This document shows positions 1-11,099 of a DNA stretch of 64,000 nucleotides, piece by piece. Numbering within the stretch: position 1 is the stretch's first letter; every line of letters begins with the position of its first letter. Source of the DNA: Thalassia testudinum (Eukaryota > Streptophyta > Magnoliopsida > Alismatales > Hydrocharitaceae). The translations under genes were made by a program, and so were the position numbers. The notes below the pieces were generated by a model. The model was not told where the DNA came from. It was given only the letters and a program-made list of their open reading frames with translations, and ran no database searches. The stretch lies in NCBI GenBank assembly GCA_037157565.1, contig JAZHRO010000063.1, positions 153,252,501 through 153,316,500 on the forward strand, in the 5' to 3' direction.

Positions 1-1130
1 CATGCGGAAACACTTTAGTGATTATGTAAGGCCCATCCCAACGAGATTTTAACTTCCCAGGAAAAAGCTTAAGTTTGAAATTGAAAAGCCAGACTTGTTG
101 GTTGGGCTCAAAGATCTTTCGAAGTATATACTTATCATGCAAGACCTTAGTTGTTTCTTTATAAGCTTGAGAGGTGTCATAAGCATCATTCCTCAGCTCC
201 TCAAGCTCACTTAATTCCAGAAGTCGTGCCTTACCCGCCTTCTCTAAATCCATGTTAACACTTTGAATAGCCTAAAGTGCCTTATGTTCCAACTCAACAA
301 GTAAATGGCATGCTTTCCCATACACAATCCGAAAGGGAGAAGTACCCAAAGGGGTCTTATAGGCCGTTCGATATGCCCACAAAGCATCATCGAGCTTTTG
401 GGACCAGTCTTTCCTATCAGGTCTAACAGTCTTTTCCAAAATATTTTTTATCTCCCTATTTGACACTTCAACCTGGCCACTCGTCTAAGGATGGTAAGGG
501 TAGCGACCTTGTAAGTCACTCCCAGACTCCTGATTAGCCAATTGAAGTGGTGGTTTCGGAAATGAGATCCCCCATCACTTATAATAGTCTTGGGGCAGCC
601 GAAACGAGATATGATATTGGCCTTCATAAATTTCAAAACCACGAAGTGGTCATTTGTGCACGTAGGAATGGCCTCTATCCATTTAGAGACATAATCAACT
701 GCCACCAAGATATATTCATAACCATGGGACGACGGGAAGGGACCCATAAAGTCAATTCCCCACACATCAAAAATTTCAACATATTGAATAGGATGTTGAG
801 GCATTTCATTCCTCTTCCCAATCGTTCCAGTCTATTGACATCTAATACAGGCCTTAACAAAATTACGAAAATCCTTAAATAAGGAAGGCCACCAAAAACC
901 AGACTGGAGAACCTTAAAAGCAGTTTTCTTAGCACCAAAGTGTCCTCCACAATGAAGTTCATGGCAAAAACTCAGCACACTTTGTTGTTCCTCTTCAGGT
1001 ACACAACGTCTCAATACTTGGTCTTGTCCAATTCTAAATAATTCTAGCACTTCCCAATGAAAATATCTTGCTTGGGAAATGAATCTCTTTCTTTTCTACT
1101 CATCCCAAGAGCCAGGAGTTTGTCCAATGA
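1..1130 (-). pseudogene. Element A integrase region, decayed, 3' end cut by window edge
   Basis: Remnant of the retroviral-type integrase that would insert element cDNA into nuclear DNA. The HHCC zinc-binding domain is readable at about 1050-880 (pattern CHEL..GGHFGAKK...CIRCQ). The catalytic core is readable at 804-500, with the first aspartate in GIDFMGPFP and the second in ISDGGSHF. The frame then shifts near 508, where element B has one more G, so the third acidic residue (in VEVSNREIK) falls in another frame, and a CAG-to-TAG stop lies just before it. The C-terminal part continues in 466-272 and then to the window edge. Compared with B, the same domains are present with different extra lesions. 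Confidence 0.85.
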
Positions 1131-1880
1131 CCAAGTAATTTACGGTATCTGCATACTAAGGTAAAGGTGGTGTTACCGCCATTAGAGTTTCATCGTGAAA
1201 TGTCTCGCGAATGTCTCCAGAAAGAGAGTCACTAAGAGGAAAGCAAGACAGGTGGTCAGCCACAACATTTTCTACTCCTTTCTTTTCACGTATCTCCACA
1301 TCAAATTCTTGAAGGAGTAGGATCCACCTAATCAAACGTGGCTTAGAATCTTTCTTAGCAATGAGATGTTTCACTGCCGCATGATCAGTAAAAATAACCA
1401 CCTTAGACCCAAGCAGATAAGACGTAAACTTCTCCAGAGCAAAAACTAGAGCAAGTAATTCTTTTTCAGTGACGGTGTAGTTTGGTGAGGTTCGGTTAAA
1501 TTCTTGCTTGCGTAATGCAGCACATGAGGTCTTCCCTCAACCCTTTGTCCAAGGACTACTCCCACTGCATAATCCGAAGCATCACACATCAGCTCAAATG
1601 GGAGTGTCCAATCAGGAGCTTGGAGAATAGGCGCAGAGATTAAGGCCTCCTTCAGAGTTTGAAAGGCCTCGGCACACTTTGAATCAAAATTGAAGGAAGA
1701 TTCCTTCGCCAACAAGTCACAAAGTGGCCTAGAAATTTTACTAAAACTTTTAATAAAGTGCCTATAAAAGCCAGCATGGCCCAGAAAGGATCTAATCTGT
1801 TTGACGTTCGTAGGCAATGGGATTTGGAAATAGAATCAATCTTGGCTTTATCTACTTCCAAACCTTGCTCGGATACAACA
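1131..1880 (-). pseudogene. Element A RNase H region, decayed
   Basis: Remnant of RNase H, which degrades the RNA strand of the RNA-DNA hybrid during reverse transcription. Visible landmarks are the tether IRSFLGHAGFYRHFIKSF at 1800-1740, the first catalytic aspartate in MCDASDYAVG (near 1590) and the later one in [12 protein letters not shown] (near 1395). The glutamate motif TEKELL, readable in B, is shifted out of frame here near 1480. A frameshift near 1815 separates this part from the upstream EVDKAKIDS segment; the same lesion occurs at the matching position of B (about 31224). Confidence 0.83.
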
Positions 1881-2545
1881 TGCCCAAGTACAATTCCTTT
1901 CTATACCATGAAATGACTTTTCTTCCAGCTAAGGACTAAACCTGTCTCCTTACATCACTTCAACACATTCTCCAGGTGCAGGAGACACTGGTCGAAAGAC
2001 GAGCCATAAATGGAGAAGTCATCCATAAACACTTCAACACACTCGTCAATCATGTCCGAAAAAATAGACATGATACATTGCTGGAAGGTTGCAGGGGCAT
2101 TACATAATCCAAACCGCATACGCCTGAATGCAAAAGTACCGTAAGGACTCGTGAATGTCATCTTCTCCTGGTCATCAGGAAAGACTGCCACCTGGTTGTA
2201 CCCAGAATATCCATCAAGAAAGCAATAGTACTTATTCCCTTCCAATTTCTCGAGAATTTGATCAATAAAAGGCAAGGGAAAGTGATCCTTCTGGGTAGCG
2301 GTGTTCAGCTTGCGGTAATCAATACAGACCCTCCATCCAGTTGAGGGTCTAGTGACAACTTGTTCACCTTGGTCGTTGAATTCCACAGTGAAGCCTGCCT
2401 TCTTTGGCACCACATGAATAGGACATACCCATTTACTATCTGCAATGGGATATATGATCCCAGCGTCCAACCACTTCAAGATTTCCTTTTTTACCACCTC
2501 CCTCATATTAGGGTTCAGACGTCTCTACATGTCCCTAAATGGCTT
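1881..2545 (-). pseudogene. Element A reverse transcriptase region
   Basis: RNA-dependent DNA polymerase domain. The frame 2506-1955 is open for 183 codons and contains the conserved blocks in order: WRVCIDYRKLN, KDHFPLPFIDQ, YCFLDGYSGYNQ, FAFRRMRFGLCNAPATFQ and the catalytic FMDDFSIYG. It starts after an in-frame TAG (2527-2525) and ends at a TGA (1957-1955), with another TAG at 1903-1901. All three stops also occur at matching positions in element B. The catalytic Asp-Asp pair is intact, but the flanking stops make a complete enzyme unlikely without readthrough. Confidence 0.88.
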
Positions 2546-3500
2546 GATGGAATCATCAGTATAAATGTGGTGCATGCACAGTGTAGAGTCTATACCCTTA
2601 ATGTTAGCAATGCTCCAAGCAATAGCTTCCTTGTGCCAAGACAAGCATTCAATCAAGGATCCCTCCTGTGCCTCAGATAGCACAGCCGAAATGATAACAG
2701 GGAGCGTATCATTGGCACTTAGGAAAACGTACTTGAGAGTGTCAGGGAGGGGTTTCAACTCAAGGTCGGGGGCTTGTATGGTTGAGGGTTTCATAATAGA
2801 TGTCCCCATCTCAAGTAGCAGATCTACCTTTGTCAGAAATGATGGGGGAAGAGACTTAGCAGAAACACCCAGCAATTCCTCAAGTTCTAGTATATCCCCT
2901 TCACATTCCTCCAAGAGATGGGAATGCTCATTTAGGATGACATGGTGAAGGGGGTCATCACATAACATTGCAGGGGTTTCCTCTTCAATCAGGTCATCTA
3001 TCACCTCAACTTGAGAACAATCCTCAAGTCCGACTTGTTTGTAAGCATCAAACACATTAAGCTGGATTTTCCTATTCCAAAAGCCCATTTTCAATGCCCC
3101 AGTATTGCAATTGATTGAAGCATGCGAAGGTGCAAGGAAGGGGCGGCCCAAAATGATGGAGGGTTTGGTTGGCTTGTTAGTAGGGTCAGTGTCCAAAACT
3201 AAGAAGTCAATGGGAAAGAAGAAATCCTCCACACTTACGAGGACATCTTCCAAAATTCCTCATGGTGTCTTAAGTGATCGATTAGCAACTTGAAGGATTG
3301 CAGGGCTAGGCTTCAGATTGCCTCCCCCAAGTTGTTCACACACGTAGCTCGAAAGGATGTTCACCCCCTCACCCAGATCAAGTAGAGCCTCATCAATTTG
3401 TAAGTCACCAATAACTACTAAGATGTATGGGGCTCCTGGGTCCTTAAGCTTCGGGGGTGTGCCATGTTGAACAATTGAGCTAACAGAATCAGCCACGACA
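2546..3500 (-). pseudogene. Element A protease and protease-RT linker
   Basis: Retropepsin-like aspartic protease that would cut the Gag-Pol polyprotein. The motif ALLDLGEGVNILSSYV near 3400-3360 matches the Athila form of the active site (DLGA type); here the usual Ala after Gly is Glu. The frame 3496-3260 ends before a second open stretch 3253-2525 that carries FFFPIDFLVLD and IILGRPFLAPSHA, the usual flap and C-terminal protease blocks, then an acidic linker leading to the reverse transcriptase. Element B has DLGAGVN at the matching place, so the Glu is probably a private change of A. Confidence 0.8.
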
Positions 3501-5284
3501 ACTTTTGATTGGACCTATTTTCTAGATTGCCTCTTTTTCGTGCACAGGTCCTTTAAGAAGCGGGCATAAGATGGAATCTGCCTAATAGCTTCAAGCAAAG
3601 GCAGGTTAATCTGCACTTGCCTGAAAGTTTCCATGATCTCATCCGTCTTATCTTCGGCTCCAAATGAGCCAGCAGAAGTCTACCCAGAGGTGGATAAGCG
3701 CTCTGGAAAGGGCACTCTCGATCTCTGGGTGGAAGGGTTGTCATGTCGAGTATGGGGTGGAACGGGGACAACTTCTTCCGGTGAGGTGATTTCAAGCTGA
3801 GAAGATTTGGGCAAGTCTTCTCCGGTGGGGGTGAAAGTCAGGGTGGATGGTTTTTTAGGGGGTGAGACTATAGGAGCATCAGGTTTGGAAATTTCTTTCC
3901 CACTCCTCAGAATAGTCACTGCCTGAGCATGCTCCCTAAAGACAATCCCTTTTCCTTTAGGATTCTCCTCAACAGCACTGGGGAGCTTCCCAGTTTCCCT
4001 CTATCTAACGGCCTCAACAAGGTGTCCTATTTGTGATTTCATCTCATGTATAGCCTTGTCATGAGATTGGATAATGGCACTTTGACTTTCTTGCATAGTT
4101 TTAAACATCGCCTTCAATTCATCCATCTCAGAGGTCTTAGGTTGGGCAAAGGTCTGAGGTTGGTTCATTTGATGGTTTTGAATGGATTGTGGTTTATAAT
4201 TCCCTGAATTTGAGATATTTCCTTGTCTCCATGAAAAGTTTGGGTGGTTCTCCATCCCTCATTATAAGTGTTGGAGAAAGGGTCATTACGAGGTCTAGGA
4301 CGGAACCCTTGAGCGGCATTCAGATCCACTTGTACAAGCTCAGGGAATTGGGAGGCCAAGTGGCAATCCACAGTGGCGTGTGTATTGCCTTGGCAAATTG
4401 AGCATTCGGAAACTTGGGATACGGAGGTGTTAGATATGAATGGACTCGGGTTCGACATAAGCCTTTCCATGTTTTGATTCAATAATTGAATCTGATAGAC
4501 TAAATTCTAGGTGTCCCTTGCCTCATTTGCCTCCAACTTTCTTTGCATGAGAGTGGGCTTTCTATCCATGTAGGCAGAATTCAAATGAATAGAATTCTTA
4601 CTCAAAGTATCAAAAGGTTCCAAGCTTCATCCTTAGTCTTAGATAGAAAGGTTCCTGCACAGGTACCATCCACAGTTTGCCTATGCGAATCATTAAGTTC
4701 GGTGTAGAACCTTTCTACCAAGTGCCATTTAGGCACCTGGTGATGTGGGCAAAGTCTCACCAAGTCATTAAAGCGCTCCCACGCATCATGGAAAGCTTCC
4801 CCATCCTTTGAACAAAATTCATAATTTCCCTCCTAAAGTGATTGGTTTTACTCATGGGGAAGTACTTCTTCAAAAACTCCTTCTTCAGGGCATCCCAAGT
4901 GTTAATATTATCAAGGGTGTGATACCAATACTTGGCTTTGTCCTTAAGGGAGAAGGGAAAGAGGGTCCGCATTTGAGCGCCATCAGTAATGCCCTACAGC
5001 TTCACCGTGGAACAGACCTCGGTGAATTTCTCTATATGCCTGTAAGGGTCTTACCTAGCAGTACCATTAAAGGAGGGCAGCAAGGATATGGTACTGCTTT
5101 TGATCTCATAAGGATTGTCCCCTCCAGGTCTACGTACTGCAGGGCCAGCTTGATTGGTTGGAATGAAATATTCCTTAAGGCTCCTTTGACTAGCCATTTC
5201 TACCCTTGGAAGGTTTCTTCTTAAGATTCTTTCAGGTTCATGATCAAACACAAGTTGTCTCCTAAGAGAACGCCTACCAAGCAT
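3501..5284 (-). pseudogene. Element A gag (capsid/nucleocapsid), decayed
   Basis: Remnant of the structural Gag protein. The first Met is taken at 5284 (MLGRRSLRRQL). A capsid-like block follows (MRTLFPFSLKDKAKYWYHTL at 4972 downwards, then WDALKKEFLKKYFPMSKTNHFRREI). A clean nucleocapsid zinc knuckle of form CX2CX4HX4C is readable near 4400 (C-SI-C-QGNT-H-ATVD-C). Then comes a glutamine/asparagine-rich region, a coiled-coil-like stretch (MDELKAMFKTMQESQSAIIQSHDKAI) and the block TILRSGKEISKPDAPI typical of plant Athila Gag before the protease. Several stops and frame changes (for example near 5050, 4760, 4500 and 3920) break it. Confidence 0.83.
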
Positions 5285-6585
5285 GCACTACAAACACAAT
5301 TCAAAAGGACTTGTTCGGTCTTTACAAATTTAGGCTTTTGACTTTAGTTCAAATTATAGGTGACAAAGCAAGTTGCCCAATCAATTACACGCCTATTGTC
5401 AACTTTCAAAATGCCTAAAAAGGCCTAGTTGGAACTTAGGTATTCTTCCCTAAATCTCAAATGGTAAAGCAAATCCAAAGACAGAAGATCGAGGGATGCA
5501 AGTAGGCCTAAGCCTTCCTTTGAAGCTGTGCTTTCGCGGTGCTTCTCAACTACCCCCAAAAACCCTTGACAGGGTATCCCCCTCTTTGGATCTACAAAAC
5601 CTTTGATCTCAAGTTCTGAACACTTCAGAATCAAACGGTAGGAGGGCTCTTGTCCTAGTCGTTCCAAGACTTAGGAGTGTCTAAATGCATGCCGTGGTGC
5701 AAAAGATATAAGTGTGCATACACCGCAAAAAGATTTTGAATTTTGAATCGCACACCACGTTTGAAAATCAACTCCTTGATTTTTAGATGTCCCTCCCTTA
5801 ATTAGTCCTTTTTCAAGAATATATGTGACCACTTGTTAGATTTATTCAATACAGATTAGGTGGTCTTCAAATTAAGTCCAAATGCAATGCGTGATCAAGA
5901 ATAGGATGCAAAGTAAGAGAATGCGTACCTTGCTTCCAGCAATCAACGATGCGAGAATGCACATAATGCAGAGAAATAAATCTAGAGGCTGCTCATACAA
6001 ACCTAAATGGTTCGTCCTAGGGCCAGGCAGCTTCAAGTAGGCAGCTCGTTCTTTTAGTTTTTTTTTTTTTAGCTACTTATGCACAAGAAAATTAAAGGCA
6101 AACAATCCACAAAATAAATTAAAAACCTGAATCTAAAGAAAAGGGAACAGGCTCCCAAAAATTACCCAACACGGGCCTAAAATAAAATCGGGGAACAAAC
6201 CCCTCAAAATAAACCCCAGAACAAGGGTTTCAAACCAAATGTGCAATGAAAAATTAAGTCTAAAGTCTTAATCCTACTCTAATCAAATCAACAACTAAAT
6301 GTACAGAGATGATCGTCGCGTCCTCCTCCTTCATCTCCCTTGCAAGGTAGATCGATCAATTTCTCCTCTGGCGACGTCAAGGGTCGCCTCTCACAATGGC
6401 TGGTGTGATTGTGAGTCGTAGAATATGTGTCGCAGATCGTTGCACTCGCCTCTCTCTAATTTCTCGCACAAATTCCTCGCACAAAAAAGATAATAAATGG
6501 TCAGAACACTGTGCAATGAGAAATAATCAGAAATGAAAATAGGTGAAATTATTGCATCTGTTGCTTCCCCGGCAACGGCGCCATT
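5285..6585 (-). other. Element A untranslated leader between primer site and gag
   Basis: About 1.3 kb without convincing coding frames, lying between the primer binding site and the gag start. It is closely matched by 37241-38389 in element B. Both copies contain a poly-A/T tract (6056-6070 here). Long non-coding leaders are normal for Athila elements. I see no further structured feature. Confidence 0.75.
6566..6583 (-). promoter_or_regulatory. Element A primer binding site, tRNA-Asp type
   Basis: On the minus strand the 18 bases read TGGCGCCGTTGCCGGGGA, the complement of the 3' end of plant tRNA-Asp as commonly seen in Athila elements. It begins two bases after the LTR end (6586), the usual spacing for minus-strand DNA priming. 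Confidence 0.9.
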
Positions 6586-7479
6586 TGACAAGTCGATTCT
6601 TCACTTTTAAAGTCGTTTGTCACATAAAATGACGCATCGTTTGTTGTTCTATGTGGTGGAAAAATCGACTAATCAACAATTAATATAACCACTCAATTAA
6701 GAGCGGGTCATATCCACAAGGAGGCAATGACGCAATAAAATCTCGATTATTTCGTATTCGTTCAATCTAGTGAGAAATCCATAGTCAAATCTGACATGAA
6801 ATGCGATGGAAAGAAGATGCATAATAACTTGAAAATGTAAGGGTAGATGTGTAATTTTTCCTTACTGAAATATTCAATAAATATGTGATGATTTTAGTTA
6901 ATTTTCAATTGACATGTATTAGAGAAAATTTATGCACATTTTAATCCCAAAACTAATGTCAAACAATGTTAATCACAAAAGCCATGCAATTACAAGAAAG
7001 CTTGAGTATGAAGTTGCAATTTCACCATAATAAAATAATCATAAATCAAAATTCCTTTTTCTGGCAATGGCATGAAATGCAATTACTAATTAAAACAAAA
7101 GTAGAGGATTTTACCTCTCTCCTCCTCGCGATCGGGAGAGAGGTTCAATCGAGGAGAGATTCCCACAGGAGGTTGGCTGAAGTGAGGCCGTCGCGGTGGT
7201 GGCAATGGTACGTCGAGAGGTTGCTGGAGCTAGCCTGCCAAAGGAGAAAGGTGGCGACGATGAAGAAGCTGCTGCTGCCGCACGTGAGGCAGGTGTGTAG
7301 CTGCTGAGGCATGCGGCTACTGAGGCACGCGGGCATGAGCTGGAGTGCCGCAAGGTGCGCACGGAGGTGGGCCCATGTTCTACAGGCGCGTGGTGAAGCG
7401 CTGCAAGGAGGCGCGGGAGCTGCTGCGCACTGGAGGTGCGTTGGAGGAGGTCGGCGAGGGCGCTGAAGGAGCGGGTGCG
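6586..7479 (-). repeat. Shared A/B LTR, 3' part (U5 side), left of element C
   Basis: On the minus strand this is the downstream part of the A 5' LTR, ending CTTGTCA at 6586. It contains the U5 motif CCTCCTTGTGGATATGACCC (6725-6705 region), AT-rich U5 sequence and then a GC-rich block (7130-7479) where C inserted. The LTR resumes at 27130. Together the halves are about 1.85 kb. The GC-rich part has alanine-rich open frames on the minus strand, which I treat as compositional. Confidence 0.87.
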
Positions 7480-7828
7480 TGATTGCACCGCAAAAATACA
7501 CCTGCAATAGTACCTTCTTATGCTATTTCCTAGCATTACCTATGCATATTAGGGTTCCATAATCACATTTGTAAAAATACATGCATGCATGCATTTAATT
7601 GAGAGGAGAGGAGAATAAATAAATGGCCTCGCAATTTACATCTTTCCTCAAGTGCATCTCTGCTAATTCACCATCTTTTTATTTTTTATTTCACTTGATT
7701 TTTAATCTTTCCCGCAGCTGCATGCATCTTCTCCTCGCGCCATGCTTCCCTGCAGCTGCCTCTCCCTGCCAAGGCCATGCATGAGCCATGCACAGCCAAG
7801 GCATGGCCGTGCATGGCTTTCATCTTCT

Positions 7829-7837
7829 ATTTAAAGC
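7829..7837 (+). promoter_or_regulatory. Probable TATA box of the C-family LTR
   Basis: TATTTAAAG followed by a GC-containing stretch. The other C LTR has the same box near 24461. In the D 3' LTR the matching minus-strand position (about 42057-42047) reads CTATAAAAATAG, a stronger TATA box, which supports the assignment. Confidence 0.55.
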
Positions 7838-8341
7838 CACGGCTTCTCCTTCAGCAGCAGCCTGGTCCCAGCAATGAAAAACCCACCTGCAGCTTCTTCT
7901 CCAGGCCACCGTCCTCTCCTCCATTTCCCTCCACAAGCCAGTCCTCCTCGGAGATACCCGACGGACAGGAGCCCTCACTGTGGTGCACACCCACCACAGT
8001 GAGACCACCACCGCCCAGCTCTTCGAAGAGCCTGTGGGCGTGGTGGCTCTTTTCTCATTTTTTTTACGTTTCCAACACCTTCAGCCATGGCCGCAAGCTT
8101 CAAGGTCTAATGCTCGAAGCTCGGCGGCAGCAGCAGCGGCAAGGCAGCAACAGCAGCAGGCTTCCCCACACCCCTGCCAGCACCTGCAAGCCTCCGCGCA
8201 AGCTGCAGGCGCCCTCGCCTCCCTCTCTGCGCACTCTGTCGTAAGCATCTCCACGCAAGCTGCAGACCCTCTTCCTCGCGTGCCAGCCGCGCGCCGGCCA
8301 CACTAACATCACCTGCAGCTCTCGGTCGTGCGGCTCGCCCG

Positions 8342-8427
8342 ACCACTGTAGCCACTGTTCACGCAATCTGCATGACACTGTGGCTACAGTGGGGTGACCG
8401 GTGAGCTTCTCACTTTACTGGTCACCC
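8342..8427 (+). repeat. Two adjacent long stem-loops in C-family LTR
   Basis: First inverted repeat: CCACTGTAGCCA (8343-8354) pairs with TGGCTACAGTGG (8380-8392 region). Second: GGGTGACCGGT pairs with ACTGGTCACCC, with about 14 bases between. Both are kept at 25140-25227, 41298-41378 and 53509-53597 in the other three LTR copies of the family. Confidence 0.8.
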
Positions 8428-8699
8428 GGTGCACCACAACCAGCCCTCGCCCGTGCGCGCGCCCGCCCGCACGTCTGCCAGCCCTCTCCCAGTGCCTGCC
8501 TTCGCCCGCTTCCTTCAGCGCGTGCACCTACGAGCGCCAACGCCCGCTCCAGCCTTCATGCAACACGGTGCGCTGCCTTTCCTCTTCACGCCCAATCCTC
8601 CCGCGCGCTCCTCTCTACACATACGCGCCTGTGCAAGCCCTAACCGCCTTGACACTCAAACGCCCTAATCGCTCCAGCCCATGCCTCTAGCAGAGCGGC

Positions 8700-9128
8700 T
8701 GCTCTCTCTCCCGCTCTCTTTCTCTCTCTCTCTCACTCTCTCTCACAACACTCTCTTCACCAACGCTCACACACACATACACTCACACTTCCACACACAC
8801 ACACACCTATACACTATTATATACACATATATATACATATATATACACATATATATACCTATATTTATACATATAGTAGTACCTATATACTTATGTATTA
8901 GTATACATACATACATACATAGATATATATATATATACATATATATATACATACATATACATACATACATACTTATACTTATATACATATACATATATAT
9001 ATATATATACCTATATCTATATATATATTAGTATTTATATAACTAAGTATTAGTATACACATATATATATACATATATCTATACATATATTAGTACTTAT
9101 ATAACTATGTATTAGTCTATATACATAC

Positions 9129-9178
<50 letters not shown>

Positions 9179-9270
9179 ATATACTTATATATATATATGC
9201 ACATATATATATATAAATATACATATATCTATATATATATATATACTATTACCTATATAACTAAGTATAG

Positions 9271-9327
<57 letters not shown>

Positions 9328-9632
9328 TACACACCTACTTATATATACATACATATATACATATATATATCTATATAACTATACATATATACATATACAT
9401 GCATATCTAGCTACATATACCTATATATATATAGACATCTATATAGTATTGTATACATACATACATATATATACATATACATCTGTACATATAGCTACAT
9501 ACATATATACATATACTTATATATATACATATATACATATATATATACACATCTATATATACATATATATACCTATAGATAACCATATATACATATAGAT
9601 ATATTTACATATATACATATATAGATATATTT
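8700..9632. repeat. Compound CT/CA/TA microsatellite inside C 5' LTR
   Basis: A run of CT repeats (about 8700-8750) passes into CA repeats (8768-8808) and then into about 820 bases of TA, CATA and TACATA repeats. The long Tyr/Ile-only open frames here are products of the repeat and not genes. The same order is present in the three other LTRs of the family. Confidence 0.95.
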
Positions 9633-10324
9633 TCACATTATTTACCATACGTGGTATCGCGGGAATACCTGCACCAGTTGCTGATATTTCCCGATACACG
9701 TGTACAAAAAGCGTGTTCGCATTCATCTTCCACCATCCATCCTACATCTTACCGCGGCACTTCGTCCTGTTGGTTGCGTCTTTCTAGACGATGACCAACT
9801 CGACATCGTGCTACACTCTATCTCCGCCACCACCCCACCCCTTTATATACATAATATATATATATTATTTTTTTTTACTTTATTTCTATTTTGCTTTCCT
9901 GATTGTAAAAAGACAAAAAAAATTATATAAAAGAGAAAAGATAATGTTTGACTTGCAGGTACTCCATCTTGCGAATAGCAAGACCCGTTTTGGAACCTTA
10001 TTTGGCTCAAAGCCAAGAACTCAATTTTGAGGGTGTGCCTCAAGGACAAAGATTACCAGAAAAAATTCTAAATAAGAAAAACACCAAAAATGCAATGAAC
10101 GAACAAAAGAGACTCGTTGTAGGAAAAGCGTAGAAACTTGACTTGTAACCCCACTTCCCTGAGTTCGACCCTAGGCCTAAAAAGTGACCAAGATAAAATC
10201 AAGTAGGCCAGGTTAAAAAAAAAAAAATTTTGTAAAGAGATGGTTAGGCCCGATTTAGGTTAACCACTATGCACACTTAAACGATAAAATCATCATATTA
10301 ACAACCTATTCGGGTCCGACAACA

Positions 10325-11099
10325 TACTCTTTTCTGGTGCCATTGCCGGGGAAGTGCACCTTCAAGTAAGTTGTTACTCCATTCCCGTAATTTTTTCTCT
10401 TCTCTTCTCTCTTCACGGGTATCTCTGTTTTTGGAGTGCAGGTGAACCTGGTGCAAGGAGAAGGCAGGTAGACGAAGTCGAAGACGTAAGCAGATCCAAG
10501 GCAGGAACGAGAGCGTGAAGACGCCGACACCGCATTGGAGCTTCGCACACGTTGCCGAACAAGGTCTTCTTTTCTTAGCAACTAGGGTTAACTTGTCACC
10601 TTAATAAAAAAAGAAAAAACTAAAAACTAAAAACTAGAAAAACTTCTTGGGATCTCGTGGGGCAAGTGGACTAAAATTCACTTGTTTGATTGATTGTCTT
10701 CACTCCCACCGCCCCCCGATTTCCTGCCTTACTTCACATAGCGAAAATCCAAGAATCTTGATTCTTGAATTTTTCTCCGTGTGAAGTATTCTTTGAGGCA
10801 AACACAAAAAGATTGATTGCACCCCTCTTTTGCCTCACTTATCTACAATTCGGGATCACCTTTCTGGTGGGGAGACTTGGAATTGAGTTAATTCCAACCC
10901 CACCACGACTTTTCAACTTGCCTAAGATTCGATTCCGAATACCTCAACCCCCAATAATTTGATTTTCTTCTGGTTGAGCCTTGTGTGTGGAAATCTTTCT
11001 TGTGATTGGGAGCACTTGAATTGAAGTACTTTGGCTCCCTTTCACACTAATCTAAAATTGATTCGTGCATCCACACATAGAAATCTCCATTTAGGGTAG
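10325..11099 (+). other. Element C leader, first part, with primer site
   Basis: Untranslated leader between the 5' LTR and the E insertion. The primer site 10335-10352 reads TGGTGCCATTGCCGGGGA, ten bases after the LTR end; it differs from the tRNA-Asp match in two places. Element D has the uninterrupted leader at 50943-49676, which shows that the C leader continues at 16114. Confidence 0.8.
10335..10352 (+). promoter_or_regulatory. Element C primer binding site, tRNA-Asp type with changes
   Basis: TGGTGCCATTGCCGGGGA, close to the TGGCGCCGTTGCCGGGGA seen in element A. The differences (C to T, G to A) fit cytosine deamination. The matching site in D is 50919-50936 on the minus strand. Confidence 0.8.

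Larger units (their letters stand above)
7480..10324 (+). repeat. Element C 5' LTR
   Basis: Starts TGATTGCACC and ends CCGACAACA. The same sequence recurs at 24099-27129, and as inverted copies at 39531-42418 and 50944-54629. Order inside: terminal inverted repeat, RY-type CATGCATG repeats (near 7581-7596), TATA-like box (7829), GC-rich segment with two long stem-loops (8342-8427), CT then CA then TA microsatellite (8700-9632), a conserved block around 9640-9840, the U5 motif TCCCTGAGTTCGACC (10156-10170) and the end. The AT-rich run makes this LTR much longer than a typical one. Confidence 0.93.

Noticed and set aside
547..882. Plus-strand frames over the integrase and other pol domains
   Set aside because: Antisense shadows of the minus-strand pol genes of A; equivalent shadows occur in B, C and D.
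7111..7536. Ala/Ser/Arg-rich frames in the GC-rich LTR half
   Set aside because: Composition-driven; not kept in frame in the matching part of the other A/B LTR (38917-39511).
8681..9598. Open frames of 116 and 133 codons rich in Tyr, Ile, His and Thr
   Set aside because: They are translations of the TA/CA microsatellite in the C LTR. The same applies at 25363-26708, 40070-40788 and 51874-53611.
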